Shown here one piece after another: positions 33,991-45,194 of a stretch of 64,000 nucleotides of DNA. Made by a program: the position numbers and the translations under genes. Each line of letters begins with the position of its first letter. The stretch's first letter is position 1. Location of the stretch: NCBI GenBank assembly GCA_030762895.1, contig CM061068.1, positions 80,315,228-80,379,227 of the forward strand, read 5' to 3'. Under the pieces are notes generated by a model. That model was not told the origin of the DNA, searched no databases, and saw nothing but the letters and a program-made list of their open reading frames with translations. The stretch comes from Sophora flavescens (taxonomy: Eukaryota; Streptophyta; Magnoliopsida; Fabales; Fabaceae).

Positions 33991-34006
33991 AGTAAAGAGG
34001 GGCAGC
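33991..34006 (+). other. Ogre polypurine tract
   Basis: AGTAAAGAGGGGCAGC directly precedes the 3' LTR start TGTGAACACC, the plus-strand priming position. Confidence 0.75.
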
Positions 34007-34625
34007 TGTGAACACCTAATTTTGCTCGGATTTTTTTTAATCAATGTTTTGAAAAAAAAAGACAAGACTAATAACAAAAAAAAACTTTGCAAAAAATGTT
34101 TTATTCTTGGCCCATTACATCATCAAATGGAGCCCATTTTCATTTTTATCTTTTGGGTCCATTATCCCAAACCCAACCAAAAAATTGTTTTTATTCTGAT
34201 TGTTAAAATAAAAAATAATAAAAAGTATTTTTTTTTTGAAATGATCAGCTCCCATGCTTGTACCCCTCTTTGTCTTCTTCTTCTTTTTCAAAAAAAGGGG
34301 GACAATGGTACAAGCCATCCCTACCCTTGCTGCCCCTGCAAGGTGGTGGAGCAAAGGTTGATTTGCTCCCCACTACTTGTACCCCCACCAGCTGGCCCAA
34401 CAGGAAGATTTGTCATCTTCTTCCCTCTGGTGCTATATATTGAACAGTGACCAAAGGAAGAGGAGGGGAAAAAAAGCAGAAAAAATACTCAATATTTTCC
34501 TCTCCAACCTCTAGCCACCATCACTTTCAAATCACAAAATACCCAAATACTCTCCAGAGCATAAAAATCAGAAAAAACCCCTTCTCCTTTTTTTTCCTCT
34601 TTATTTATTTATTTATTTATTTATT

Positions 34626-34680
<55 letters not shown>

Positions 34681-35849
34681 CCTTCTTCATCCCTGCTTCA
34701 TCTTTCTCCTCTCATTCTTCTTCTTCTTCAACAACCCAACAACAACAAAACAAAAAAAGAAAAGAAAAGTCACACCCACACACACTCACCTCCATATTTC
34801 CACCTTCATCTTCATCCCTCTCATTTCACCTTCTCCCTTCATCTCCCCACAACTCAACCCATCTCCTTCTTCCTCCTCCTACACCAATCGCGCAACCTGA
34901 TTCCTGTCCAGCCGCACCGCGCCGTGCCGCCACCTGCCTCCGCCTCGGACCGTCGCGACAGTGTCCTCCGATCCACCCAGAACCGCCGCCGCTAGCCCGT
35001 AACCACCACACCAGATCTTCTCTCTCCAAACTTCTCCATCCGTTCCGCTGCGAATCCGCCCAGCATCCCCTCCCGCCGCGATTCGATTGAGTCACCGTCC
35101 AGCGCCGTTCGTGCCTTCTGCCTCGCCGGCGTCAGTGCTGCTCGTCTCCGCCGTGAACATCACCAATGGCCATTTGCTCCTTGCACATCTCTCTCTGGTA
35201 ACAACAATGGAGGCTAGGGTTATGATTTGGTTGCCTTTGTCTGTTTCCTTTTAGTTCTTTTTACCCTTTTTATGTCTTGTTAAAATTATTAGAGCCTGAT
35301 GGTATAAGGCCTACAATGGCAGCATGAAGCCCAAAGTTGTTTGCTTCTTTTGGCTTAGCACATTGGTCCTTTTTTTATTTGGGTCAAGCCTTTTTTTAGA
35401 GAAGAATATGTTTAATCTAATAAAAAATTCAAGTAAAAGAAAAATCCAAAAAAGGAATCTAAAATAAAAATAGTACTTTTAAAAAATTTCAGTCCTTATT
35501 TTAAATAAAAAAATTTTCTCCTAAAATTTCTTTTGAATTCACGCAACACACTACAAGAATTTTCGCTGTTTCCCAGGGCCTATGGCCCTGGGAAATCCAT
35601 AAAATCCGTGGGAAAATACACATTCTCCAAGGATGACCCACGGATTCAGATCCCTCGGTTTTCAGCTGGTCGGAAACGTTTCCCACGGGTATGCCCTGGG
35701 AAATACCCCGCGGTCACACCCTTGGGAAATTTCTCACGAACTACTCCCCGGGAAAAGTTTCCCACGGAAAAATCCCTGGGAAGCGTTTCCCACGGAATTT
35801 TCCCTGGGAAAAATTTCCCAAGGTTTTAACCTTGGGAAACCCATTTTCC

Positions 35850-36541
35850 TCCAAACTCCAACCCGCACCCATCACTGAATCAAGCTCAGGTTCCTCTAAC
35901 CATGCGTTTTCAAATTTAAACACCCTGGAGGAGAATCTCTTGCCAACACTATGGAGCTTCAACATAATGGGGAAATGATCGGACCTATCCGCGACTGCAT
36001 TAATAAGACTACAATCTGGAAAAATATCCAACCATTGTTACGTGACGACAGCTCTATCCAGCCTCTCTTCTATAGCATTAGAGGTTCCCTTACTATTGAA
36101 CCACGTAAACTGGTGGCCAATAAGAGGAAAGTCCTTCAACTGGCAGTCTAAAATAGCCTCCTTGAACCTTCGAATAAGCCAAGATGGATGCTCAACTCTA
36201 CTCCTCTTCTATTTTGTTGATAAAATATCATTATAGTCCCCCATTATGCACCAAGGAAGAGAGTTGTCTGCTGCCAAACCTCTGAGAAGATCCCACGAAT
36301 CTCTTCTCCTACTCCTATCAGCAATCCCATAAAAACCCATAAACCTCCATCTAGGCTTAAACCTACACATCCAGGCCTCATGTAACATATTTCCCACGGC
36401 CACAGCCCTGGGAAACGGTGCCTCATGTAACATATTTCCCACGGCCACAGCCCTGGGAAACGGTGCCTCATGTAACATATTTCCCACGGCCACAGCCCTG
36501 GGAAACGGCGCCTCAGGCCACGTTATTTTCTTGCGGCCCAA
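35850..36541 (-). pseudogene. Captured LINE ORF2 endonuclease fragment
   Basis: Read on the minus strand: Phe-Tyr-Gly with Arg-Arg-x-Ser-Trp-Asp-Leu-Leu, then Pro-Trp-Cys-Ile-Met-Gly-Asp-Tyr-Asn-Asp-Ile-Leu (36209-36350), then Gln-Phe-Thr-Trp-Phe and Glu-Arg-Leu-Asp-Arg-Ala (about 36060-36120). A TAA follows, then Asp-Arg-Ser-Asp-His-Phe-Pro-Ile (about 35965-35990). This is the order of the APE-type endonuclease of plant L1 LINEs, including the catalytic Gly-Asp-x-Asn and Ser-Asp-His motifs. The N-terminal part is missing and the frame is broken. The copy is a passenger in the CACTA element. Confidence 0.8.
36376..36510. repeat. Three 45-bp repeats in the CACTA element
   Basis: Three almost identical units, each starting CCTCATGTAACATATTTCCC and containing ACGGCCACAGCCCTGGGAAA, so each adds a pair of opposed subterminal-type motifs. 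They sit at the boundary between the captured LINE sequence and the right subterminal region. Confidence 0.9.
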
Positions 36542-37951
36542 ACCGTGTGAAATGGAAATCTTTTCCCAGGGTCTAACCCATGGGAAACAGATAAATCAGA
36601 TACCCGCGGCCCAATCCGTGGGAAAACAAGCGGGAGCAGTTGGCGCCTCTGTTACCCAAGGCCCAACCCGTGGGAACCATAGCGAGAACTTTCCCAAGGC
36701 TTTAACAGTGGGAAACGTCAAAATTTCCTAGGGATTTTTTGCCCTGGGTAATATGCCTTGGGAAATAGCTTAAATTCTTGTAGTGACAATCTACAATGTT
36801 GATGTATGAATTTTCATCCTCAAGTATTGTATGAATTGTAGGGATTCATCGTATAGCTTTGCTATCTTTAACCCCGTGCAAGAGTGAATCCCCGTTAAAA
36901 AATATTAAATGTTTTCTTAATTTATGCTTTTAATAAATTTCTCCCAATTTCATTTTTTATAAAAAATATCTTTTTGAATTCAGGCAACAATCTACAATGT
37001 TGATGTATGATTTTTCATCCTCAAGTGTTATATGGATTGTAAGGGTTCATCGTATAGTTTTGCTATCTTTATCCCTGTGCAAGAATGAATTCCCTTAAAA
37101 AAAATATTAAATGTTTTTTAATTGATACTTTTATTCAATTCTACCCAATTTCGTTCTTATAAAAAAAAATCTTTTTAATTCACGCAACAATCTACGACGT
37201 TGATGTATGGACTTATTCATCCTCAAGTGTCGTGTGAATTGTAGGGGTTTATTGTATAGCACTGCTATCTTGGACTCTAAGCAAAAGTGAATTTATTTTT
37301 AAAATAAATCCTTTTTTAAACAAAAAAATCAAAGATCAAATTTTTATAAAAAAAAATTAAAAATCAACCAACCAATCAAATTCTTTTCAAAAGAACTACG
37401 TGACTTTGAGTTTCCCATCACACCCGGGAATACGTAGGAGCAAGATAAATCATCTTGTCAAGCCAAAACTAGATTTTCCTTTTTTTGCGTCTCTTTTTAT
37501 GTTAAAATAATTAATCAAAAATAATTAAACTTTTCTATTTTTAGGGGTGCCCTATGGACTCATGTGCCATGTTCAACCTCATTTAGTTTTTATAAACAAT
37601 AAATTCAAAAAAATAAAAATTAACAAAAATTAAAAATATAAAAAATAAATTTTTTTAAAAAATAATTCTTTCTTGTAAATAATTTTTGGGGTAAAATAAA
37701 CATTTAAAAAATTATTAAAAGGTTTTTGCACAATTAACTTGAGGTACCGTTTTTAAACGGGCGATGTGGGGTGCTAACACCTTCCCTACTCATAACCGAC
37801 TCCCGGACTCATCTCTATCTATTTTTTTTAGACCAGTTTACCTTTAAATAATTGAGTTTTCTAAGATTTTCCCAATAAAATTTTAGTGGCGACTCCTCTG
37901 TCTTTTTTTTATCCCCCTTTTTCGTAGCTCCCGGACGGGACGGTCGCAACA

Positions 37952-37956
37952 ATAAG
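37952..37956. repeat. Target-site duplication of the Ogre element, right
   Basis: ATAAG directly follows the LTR end GCAACA and is identical to 16136-16140. Confidence 0.9.
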
Positions 37957-38472
37957 CAATTGGTTTTTATATAAAAATTATTAATAAAAATAAGAGAGAG
38001 AAACAAATAGTGTTAAATGAATATTAATATCAATAAAAATAAAAATTTAATATTTTAGATTGAAATAAAAGAAGTGTAAATAAATGTAGGGTAACTTATG
38101 CAACCATTTAATGAAGTTTTAAGAGTTGCTTAATATATATAATATAAAAGTAAAAAAATGGTAAAATAATATGATAAAACCCATAAATAAAGGAGTTAAG
38201 CCACTCCAATAAATTGTACCATTAATAATAACTCTACTGGTGTTAATTTTTTAGTACCATTCAAAAACGTGGAAGACCATTCAAATCTCTTCAAGTCTTC
38301 ATCATGTGCTGATGACTCAGGCATTACCATCAATCAAAGACCACTAAAAAATAAAGCAAGCAAAAGGACATTCTTCATTTTCTACTAAATTTAGCATCTT
38401 TTGACCAAGAAGCACCATACTTTAAAAGGTATGTTTGGCGATGAGTAGAAATTGAGAAGAAAGAAGTAGGGT
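37957..38472. other. Unassigned AT-rich spacer
   Basis: About 515 bases of AT-rich sequence lie between the Ogre element and E1. I see no coding region, terminal repeats or tandem array. It may be old single-copy or degraded repeat DNA. Confidence 0.5.
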
Positions 38473-39760
38473 GTTGAATGGTTTGGCAAGTGTACCAAAT
38501 CGCGACAAGTAATAATAGTGAAAGTAAAGTATCGTTCTCAACGAAGATTGTTGTCAAGTATCAACGTAGCTTAAGCAATAGCTATTTGAACCAATGAGTT
38601 TCATGTTTCCAAAAGTGTTTATGAGTTTTCGTATTTAGAGTTGTCACAACAATAAATTAAACAATAGCAATTAAGGAATGAATTCAATATAGGCAAAAGC
38701 GGTTAGGCATCGAATCATTCAATCTTCACTTGACATAACCTTATTTAATCCTAACTTCAATTCATTCCATACAATTGACATTCAGATCACTAACTTAGAT
38801 TTATCCCTAATTCCTTAGGTGATAATCCTTTTGTATTAATTAAGAAGCCTAATTCCTTAGGTCATTCAAGCATTAGCACAAACATTAAGCATGAGATTCA
38901 TAAGAATGCATTGCAATAGAGTTCTATTCCTAGAATCAACATTCCAATGGTAATCTACTTCAATTCCAATTCAATAATCAATTTTCCAATTGTGAAATTG
39001 ACTCTAACATCATTTCAAGGTTGATCAATCCAAGAAAAGCATTAAACATAGAAACAATTACTCAAATTGAGTGAAATAGAATTGAAATCAGAAATCAAAG
39101 TCAATTACATCAAACTCCAATAAAAATCATCCTAACCTAACCTAAGAGATCTAACTACTCATGATAGAAAGAGATAAGAGAGATGAAATTGAGTAGATGT
39201 GGAAGGAAGACTCCATTGAAGCTCCAATTCTTGTTCTCAAGGTTGAATCTCCAAGGAAGATGAGAGGAAGTGGTGTTTCTATGAGTGAAAATATGAAAAA
39301 TGAGCCAAAGATCCCTTTCCAACTGCAGAAACACAAATTTATAGGTTCTCTGCTCGTAACCCAGTGCCGAGCTTCCTGATTTCAGCGTTGGGCGCTGGCC
39401 TCTGCACCAAAACCTGCTCTCTGTCTCTGCTGGCGCTGGGCGCCAGGTCTTTTCCAGCATGCCAGCGCTGGGCGCTGGTGACTTGCGCTGGGCGCTGGCC
39501 TGCCTCTTGCTCCTACTGTTTTCTTCCGTTTCTGTCGGGGCTGAGCTCCCGATTCCAGAGCTGAGCGCTTGGCCTTCAATCCTGCATATTTTTTTACATC
39601 TTTTGAGTATATTTTTAACATAAAAGGATCAAAACTCTAATCCAAACTTTATTCATATCAAAGTGTGTATTTTCCTATCACTTTTCCTATGACTTCTAAG
39701 ATTATTTACAAACTATTTCCTAATTACACTTCCAAACTAACATATTTTGCACATTCATCA
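38473..39760 (-). repeat. E1 3' LTR
   Basis: The minus strand begins TGATGAATGTGC and ends CCATTCAACA; 1288 bp. On the minus strand the TATA box is at 39343-39337 (TATAAAT), and a dense block of GCGCTGGGCGCTGG words (39366-39560) lies directly upstream of it. The adjacent minus-strand tract AAGTTTGGGGTTG (39773-39761) is the polypurine tract. Confidence 0.85.
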
Positions 39761-41684
39761 CAACCCCAAACTTAGAGATTTTGCTTGTCCTCAAGCAAAC
39801 AATTAAATTCACATAAGGGTTTGAGAAATGGATTTTCACGTTCAATTCTCTTGTGAAGCACATTACTCATGCAAGACTTCAATTCCTTAACACTTTTGCA
39901 AAATGCACAAACATCACACAATCATTCATAAATTCCAATTGGTCACATGCTTCATGCTTTAGAACAATCAATCATACTACAAAACTAGCTCCATTGAATG
40001 CACAAGAAAACCCCTTGCAACCTCTCTATCAAGTGTTGCACACATCCTTACTTGGGTATTATTTGCTCTCAATTCCAATCAAAATGCATTCCCCAATCCT
40101 AATCTTGACAAGATGCTAAGAACACATATCACAAATAACAATGCAACACATATCAAGAGGTCTTTTATTTGGTTGTAATGGGGCTAAGGTGGGGGTGGAT
40201 AAGATCAAGTATATAGGCTAGACTACTCTGACTTCAAGGAATATGGACTCTTGGAGATTCTTCCCTTGCTTAGCTAGTTCACAAGCACATAAGCACACAA
40301 TTTGTGCTATTTCCCTTTTTATTCATTTCCAACTCTTTTTTTTTTCTCTTTTTCTTTTGTTGCTTCTTGTTTCATTTTCTTTTCTTTCTCTTTTGCCTTT
40401 TTCTCACTTTTGTATACTTTCTTTGTTTCTTTTTATCTTTGGCTTTTTCTATTTTTCTTTTTCTTTTTCAGTTTTTCTTTTTCAAATTTTTTTCTAGTAG
40501 GCATCTTTAGTGGCCTACTCTCACCCCAAACTTTATTTGCTTGCTTGTTCCTAAGCAAGAGAACAACCCCAAACTCAAGCTCAAACATTCCTCTAAGCCA
40601 AAGTAGTGGGACAAAATGGGTTTTTCGCTTTTTGGCTTGTAATGTGCTATCATTCCAAGAAAATAGGCCAAGGCTCAATTGGGCATAGCAATGGCAATAT
40701 GATAGGATAGCAATTATGGCACTGGGCTTAAGCAAAGAATTATTGCCTCAATCATTTATGCATATGCAAGAACCATGTGATAGTAACAAGCATCAAGGCA
40801 AGAAAAAGTGAGAATATGCAAGTGATGGACAAGCACACATGAAAGAAATCAAGTGATATGATGTGTTTGGTCTCAAAAGCGAACATTTTAGGATTTTGTG
40901 CAAGAGAAATCCGTACATCCAACATTGCATCAGTCATAGCATGAAAAATTGGCACAAACAATTCACAAGGATCAATGGTTTCAATGAAATCATGTGCTCG
41001 CTAGTATAAATTGCATCATGTTAGAAATTTCAGCCAAGCAAAAGTTCTATGCTTACTAGAGAATCTACACAAAAATCCATTCAACACAAGTTGTGCAATA
41101 TGTGCAAGTTTGGGCATTTTATTCCTACAACTAACTAATGATTAAGGGGGTAAAAATAATAATAAAGAGTTTAGAGCACCCTCTTTCTTCTGCACCAAGG
41201 ATGAGCATGTGCAAATCTTTTAAATTTTTTTTAACCGGCTAGCGCTCAGCGCCCAGGTGCAGTTTTTTTTTGCTGAAACTGCTTTATGTTTGTGCTCAGC
41301 GCTCACAGTAGCCCCCGGCGCCCACAGAGGATCATTTTCACCATTTTCTTGAGTCATTTATCCCCTTCCTTGATTCCACTTTTCTTAAATGTGCCTGCAT
41401 AACAATTCAAAACAATTCCACCACATTAAATGGCTTACGCATCAAGGAACTACTCAATCATCTCAGTTAACTACTTATGCTTGAAAGATATGGAAGAAAA
41501 AGAACAAAAATGCAAGAAGAGAAATGCTTGGGTTGCCTCCCAAGTAGCGCTTCTTTAACGTCACTAGCTTGACATTTGAGCTCTTTTCTTAGGGCGATTT
41601 ATATGACAAGAAGAATATATCCTTTTTTCGCTTTATTTTCTTCACAAGTTGTCCCATGTATTTACTATAAGGAAGCAAATGTTC
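39761..41684 (-). other. E1 3' UTR
   Basis: Non-coding. It contains the minus-strand box GCCCCATTACAACC (40171-40184) shared with E2 and E3, a long pyrimidine-rich plus-strand stretch (40310-40495), and the hairpin CTTGGGAGGCAACCCAAG (41527-41544, minus) also shared. Short open frames in the TTTC-rich stretch are low-complexity artefacts. Confidence 0.65.
41527..41544 (-). promoter_or_regulatory. Conserved hairpin after gag (E1)
   Basis: Minus strand CTTGGGAGGCAACCCAAG, a perfect 6-bp stem with a 6-base loop, preceded by AAGCGCTA. The same element is at 46305-46322 (E2) and 57056-57073 (E3). Function unknown; an RNA signal is possible. Confidence 0.6.
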
Positions 41685-42420
41685 CTATGCCCCAACAATT
41701 AGGCATTTGGAATATGTGCTTCCCCATTCTTGAGGTATATAAAACTCATTTCGCATGGGACTCTTCTCTTTAATCACCAAAGGTTGAGTCTCGGACATAT
41801 GAATCTCTTCGTGCCTCACCCTTGGCTTCTCTTCCATATCACTATTTTTGTTTTTCTGCTTTTCATCTAATACTACAACTACACTTTCTTTTTGTTTTTC
41901 TTCCACCACTTCCATTGAGTCATGTTCACTTTCCATTTCTACAAACACTTCTTCTTCTTGCTCAACCATTTCCCAAACATGTGACACTTGCTCTCTTACC
42001 AACTCTATCTTTTTCTGCACAATTCCAACCAATTGCTCAGATAGCATCCCAACTTGAATCTCAAGATTCTTGATTGAAGCTTGTATGTCCTTGAATTTTG
42101 TTTGAGTAGCTCCAATAAATTGAGTTAAAACATTTTCAAGGTTGGACACTCTATCTAGTGACTCATTGGATTGATGGTAAGGTTGTGCTTCTTGTTCCCT
42201 CATGAGGTTCTCCATGTAATAAGCCTCCTCTTGTGCATTGAATTGAACCTCTCAGTTTTCAAGTTTATGGTGTTCACCACAAAAATCACATGTAGATTGC
42301 AATGGTTTCATTGCCTTCACTTGCATGACTTGAAGTTGTTTAGACATCAACTCCAATTGTTTTGCAATAAGTTCTCTTTGAGCAAGAAGAGTAGCTTCAA
42401 AGATGTCCATGGTCTGTAGT
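41685..42420 (-). pseudogene. E1 gag C-terminal remnant
   Basis: From the minus-strand Met at 42420: a Gln/Leu-rich helix, then a knuckle Cys-Asp-Phe-Cys-x4-His-x4 whose last Cys position is TGA (42254-42252). After the stop the frame (42215 down to 41685, 176 codons) is a coiled coil with Leu-Glu-Asn-Val-Leu and Ile-Lys-Asn-Leu-Glu. A Glu/Val/Lys-rich acidic stretch follows, and a short unrecognised end. The capsid core of gag is absent. It is a relic of an Athila-type gag; I do not recognise the last 50 residues. Confidence 0.65.
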
Positions 42421-42570
42421 GGATACTTTCCTCACAAAACAAGAATCCAAAGTAATAGAAAAGATGAGAATATCCAATATATCAATTATTTAACAAAAAC
42501 AGAAAAATAACAAAGACAAAAAAAATTTCAAATTAACAATGCCTTCACCTTGTTGATATTGAAATCAACA

Positions 42571-42589
42571 ATCCCCGGCAACGACGCCA
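42571..42589 (-). other. E1 primer-binding site
   Basis: Minus strand TGGCGTCGTTGCCGGGGAT, a one-base variant of the Athila site TGGCGCCGTTGCCGGGGA (tRNA-Asp type), lying just inside the LTR end. Confidence 0.75.
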
Positions 42590-42595
42590 AAAACT

Positions 42596-43636
42596 TGTTG
42601 AATGGTTTGGCAAGTGTACCAAATCGCGACAAGTAATAATAGTGAAAGTGAAGTATCGTTCCCAACGAGGATTGTGGTCAAGTATCAACGTAGCTTAAGC
42701 AATAACTATTTGAAGCAATGAGTTTCATGTTTCGAAAAGTGCTTATGAGTTTTTGTATTTAGAGTTGTCACAACAATGAATTAAACAATAGCAATTAAGG
42801 AATGAATTTAATATAGGCAAAAGCGGTTAGGCATCAGAATCATTCAATCTTCACTTGACGTAACCTTATTTAATCCTAACTTCAATTCATTCCATACAAT
42901 TGATATTCAAATCACTAACTTATATTTATCCCTAATTCCTTAGGTGATAATCCTTTTGTACTAATTAAGAAGCCTAATTCCTTAGGTCATTCAAGCATTA
43001 GCACAAACATTAAGCATGAGATTCAAAAGAATGCATTGAAACATAGTTCTATTCCTAGAATCAACATTCCAATGGTAATCTACTTCAATTCCAATTCAAT
43101 AACCAATTTTCCAATTGTGAAATTGACTGTAACATCATTTCAAGGTTGATCAATCCAAGAAAAGCATTAAACAAAGAAGCAATTACTCAAATTGAATGAA
43201 ATAGAATTGAAATCAGAAATCAAAGTCAATTACATCAAACTCCAATAAAAATCATCCTAACCTAACCTAAGAGATCTAACTACTCATGATAGAAAGAGAT
43301 AAGAGAGATGAAATTGAGTAGATGTGGAAGGAAGACTCCATTGAAGCTCCAATTCTTGTTCTCAAGGTTGAATCTCCAAGGAAGATGAGAGGAAGTGGTG
43401 TTTCTATGAGTGAAAATATGAAAAATGAGCCAAAGATCCCTTTCCAACTGCAGAAACACAAATTTATAGGTTCTCTGCTCATAACCCAGTGCTGAGCTTC
43501 CTGATTTCAGCGCTGGGCGCTGGCCTCTGCACCAAAACCTGCTCTCTGTCTCTGCTGGCGCTGGGCCCAGCTTCTGGGCGCTGGGCGCCAGGTCTTTTCC
43601 AGCATGCCAGCGCTGGGCGCTGGTGACTTGAGCTGG
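42596..43636 (-). repeat. E1 5' LTR, part 1 (R/U5 side)
   Basis: Matches 38473-39500, with TATA on the minus strand at 43468-43462. The palindrome block (43500-43630) is cut by E2 at the duplicated pentamer GCTGG (43632-43636). Confidence 0.85.
43632..43636. repeat. Target-site duplication of E2, left
   Basis: GCTGG directly precedes the E2 LTR start TGATAAGCC and is repeated at 49138-49142. The uninterrupted site is visible in the sister LTR near 39480. Confidence 0.9.
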
Positions 43637-45039
43637 TGATAAGCCTCTGGCTTATCTAGTTTTATGACTAGATGAACTAGGGTTCATGTGCCTATTTATT
43701 CGAGTTCACTCTCGTTTTCGCCCAAATTTGCCTTGTTTTGTTCCTAAGTTGGACTTTGACTCGTTTTGCGTCTTTTGTGTAGTTTTTAGGTTATTTTGGA
43801 TAGAATTACGCTTGTGGGTGCTTTTGTTGTTTCAGGTTAAATAAGTGAAGCTCCGGGAGTCAAGGAAAGTCGGCGCAAAGGAAATTGCAGAGTGCGGAGA
43901 CACTCGCCATCGCAGTGTTTGCTCGCCCCATGAGCCTGAAAGTCAACAAAGCAGCAAAAGTTATCACTTCGGTCTCGCCACGCGAGAGGTGTCTCGCCTC
44001 GCGAGCTCATGAAAACCTGCAAGACAGAGACCATCACGGCCCGGCCGTGATGAAGGTCACACCTAGAATTGAAGACTCGCCCGCGAGAGGCTGCTCGCCT
44101 CGCGAGAGTTTAAATTGAAAGTGCGCCAATTTTAATTCTCGCCTCGCGAGAGGATGCTCGCCTCGCGAGCGAGCGCAGATCAGGATTCCTATTTAAAGGG
44201 CTGTTGCAGATCAGATTGGGGATCCAACTTTAGGAGGCAGTTTTCCACTTAGATTAGGGCAGTAGTTACGAATCCTTAATTCTCCTTGGAGCTGCGTCTC
44301 CTTTTCTGGTTTCTTTTTATTTTACGATGGTGATTATATCCGATCGCTTGTCTATGAGCATGAGGAACTAATCCCCTCGTCCGAGGGAACGATGAAGCCA
44401 CCCATGGCGATGTAAATTCGATATGATGTATGTCTTTCTCCTTTAATTCAATTCTTGTTTTCTAATTCTGATTTGATTGTGTTAATCATATGTTTTGCGT
44501 GATTGACTTGTTAACGTTGATGAGGCTTAGTCAGCGATTCACGTTTAGAACTTGAATTAGGATCATCGATCGAATATTGCACGAGAGTGAGTAGGAGATC
44601 GGTGCAACCATATAGGGAACAAGAATTAACAGAATTCGAGATTAGGATTATGAGACCTAGTAAGTAATTAATCCAATCGTCGAATACGTCCTAATGAGCA
44701 CGGAAGTGGATTTAGGAGAATTTAGGGGTCCCGGTTGACATTGTAATTGAACCTAGGGAGGAATTCATCATCACTTGGGTGTACATGTTGGGTAGGTGGA
44801 TTTGTGACCTTGGACATTTTAGTTTTCTGATTTTAAGTTAATTAGTTTATTAGATTCGTTAATTGAATTTCTTATATTAATCTCTCTCTCAACCACCTTC
44901 TGTAACTTGACCGAACGTATCTGACTTCCCGCGGATTAGTCGAATTAGTATCCCAATCCTTGTGTTCGACCTCGGTAATTACTTACCGTGTTATTTTTAT
45001 TACTTGCGACGACCCGGTACACTTGCCGGAGTCACAACA
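43637..45039 (+). repeat. E2 5' LTR
   Basis: TGATAAGCC to GTCACAACA. U3 carries repeated CTCGCCTCGCGAGAGG-type palindromes (43900-44170) just upstream of the TATA-like box. Small differences from the 3' LTR cluster in this palindrome block (about 43875-43930). Confidence 0.9.
44190..44197 (+). promoter_or_regulatory. TATA-like box of the E2 LTR
   Basis: TATTTAAA in TTCC..GGGC, 20 bases after the last CTCGCGAGCGAG palindrome. The 3' LTR copy is at 48288-48295. Confidence 0.5.
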
Positions 45040-45045
45040 AGTTTT

Positions 45046-45063
45046 TGGCGCCGTTGCCGGGGA
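45046..45063 (+). other. E2 primer-binding site
   Basis: TGGCGCCGTTGCCGGGGA, the classic Athila/tRNA-Asp-type site, six bases after the LTR end. Confidence 0.85.
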
Positions 45064-45194
45064 TTGGCACAACCAATTTTCCTAGTTTTAGGGGAGTTTG
45101 ATTATTTGGTTAAGTTATTTTTGTTCTTATTCTTATTTTTATTTTTATTATTTTCTTTTTATTTTCTACTATCTCTCTACTTCTTTGATTTCAC

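Larger units (their letters stand above)
35549..36785. mobile_element. Non-autonomous CACTA transposon with captured LINE sequence
   Basis: The ends are CACTACAAGAATTT and, inverted, AAATTCTTGTAGTG (perfect 14-bp inverted repeat). The 3-bp ACA duplication lies at 35546-35548 and 36786-36788, and the intact site is seen in the sister LTR (GCAACAATCTAC). Both subterminal regions are crowded with TTTCCCANGG words in both orientations, as expected for transposase-binding sites. No transposase is encoded. The middle holds a minus-strand LINE endonuclease fragment and a threefold 45-bp repeat. Confidence 0.92.
16141..37951 (+). mobile_element. Ogre-type Ty3/gypsy (Tat clade) retrotransposon, complete but decayed
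   Basis: The 21.8-kb span has perfect ATAAG duplications. Internal order: primer site, leader, ORF1, gag, protease, G-patch domain, intron, RT/RNase H/second RNase H, integrase, 3' UTR satellite, purine tract. ORF1 upstream of gag, the very long LTRs, the tRNA-Arg-type primer site, the intron between protease and RT, and the tandem-repeat 3' UTR are together diagnostic of Ogre. Its 5' LTR holds a solo LTR and its 3' LTR holds a CACTA element. Six in-frame stops and a changed integrase residue make it inactive. Confidence 0.92.
34007..37951 (+). repeat. Ogre 3' LTR (3945 bp, with nested CACTA element)
   Basis: Runs TGTGAACACC to GGTCGCAACA. It lacks the SIRE-type solo LTR found in the 5' LTR, giving the empty CATCTTTCTCCTC site near 34697-34712. 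It carries a 1237-bp CACTA insertion in the first 200-bp repeat. The TATA box is at 34434-34440, the microsatellite at 34600-34680 and the GC-rich island at 34860-35160. Confidence 0.9.

Noticed and set aside
37957..38472. Possible host gene between the Ogre element and E1
   Set aside because: No frame or splice pattern is visible in this AT-rich spacer.
40302..40688. Hydrophobic Phe/Ser/Leu frame resembling a membrane protein
   Set aside because: It arises from a pyrimidine-rich tract in the E1 3' UTR, on the opposite strand to the element.
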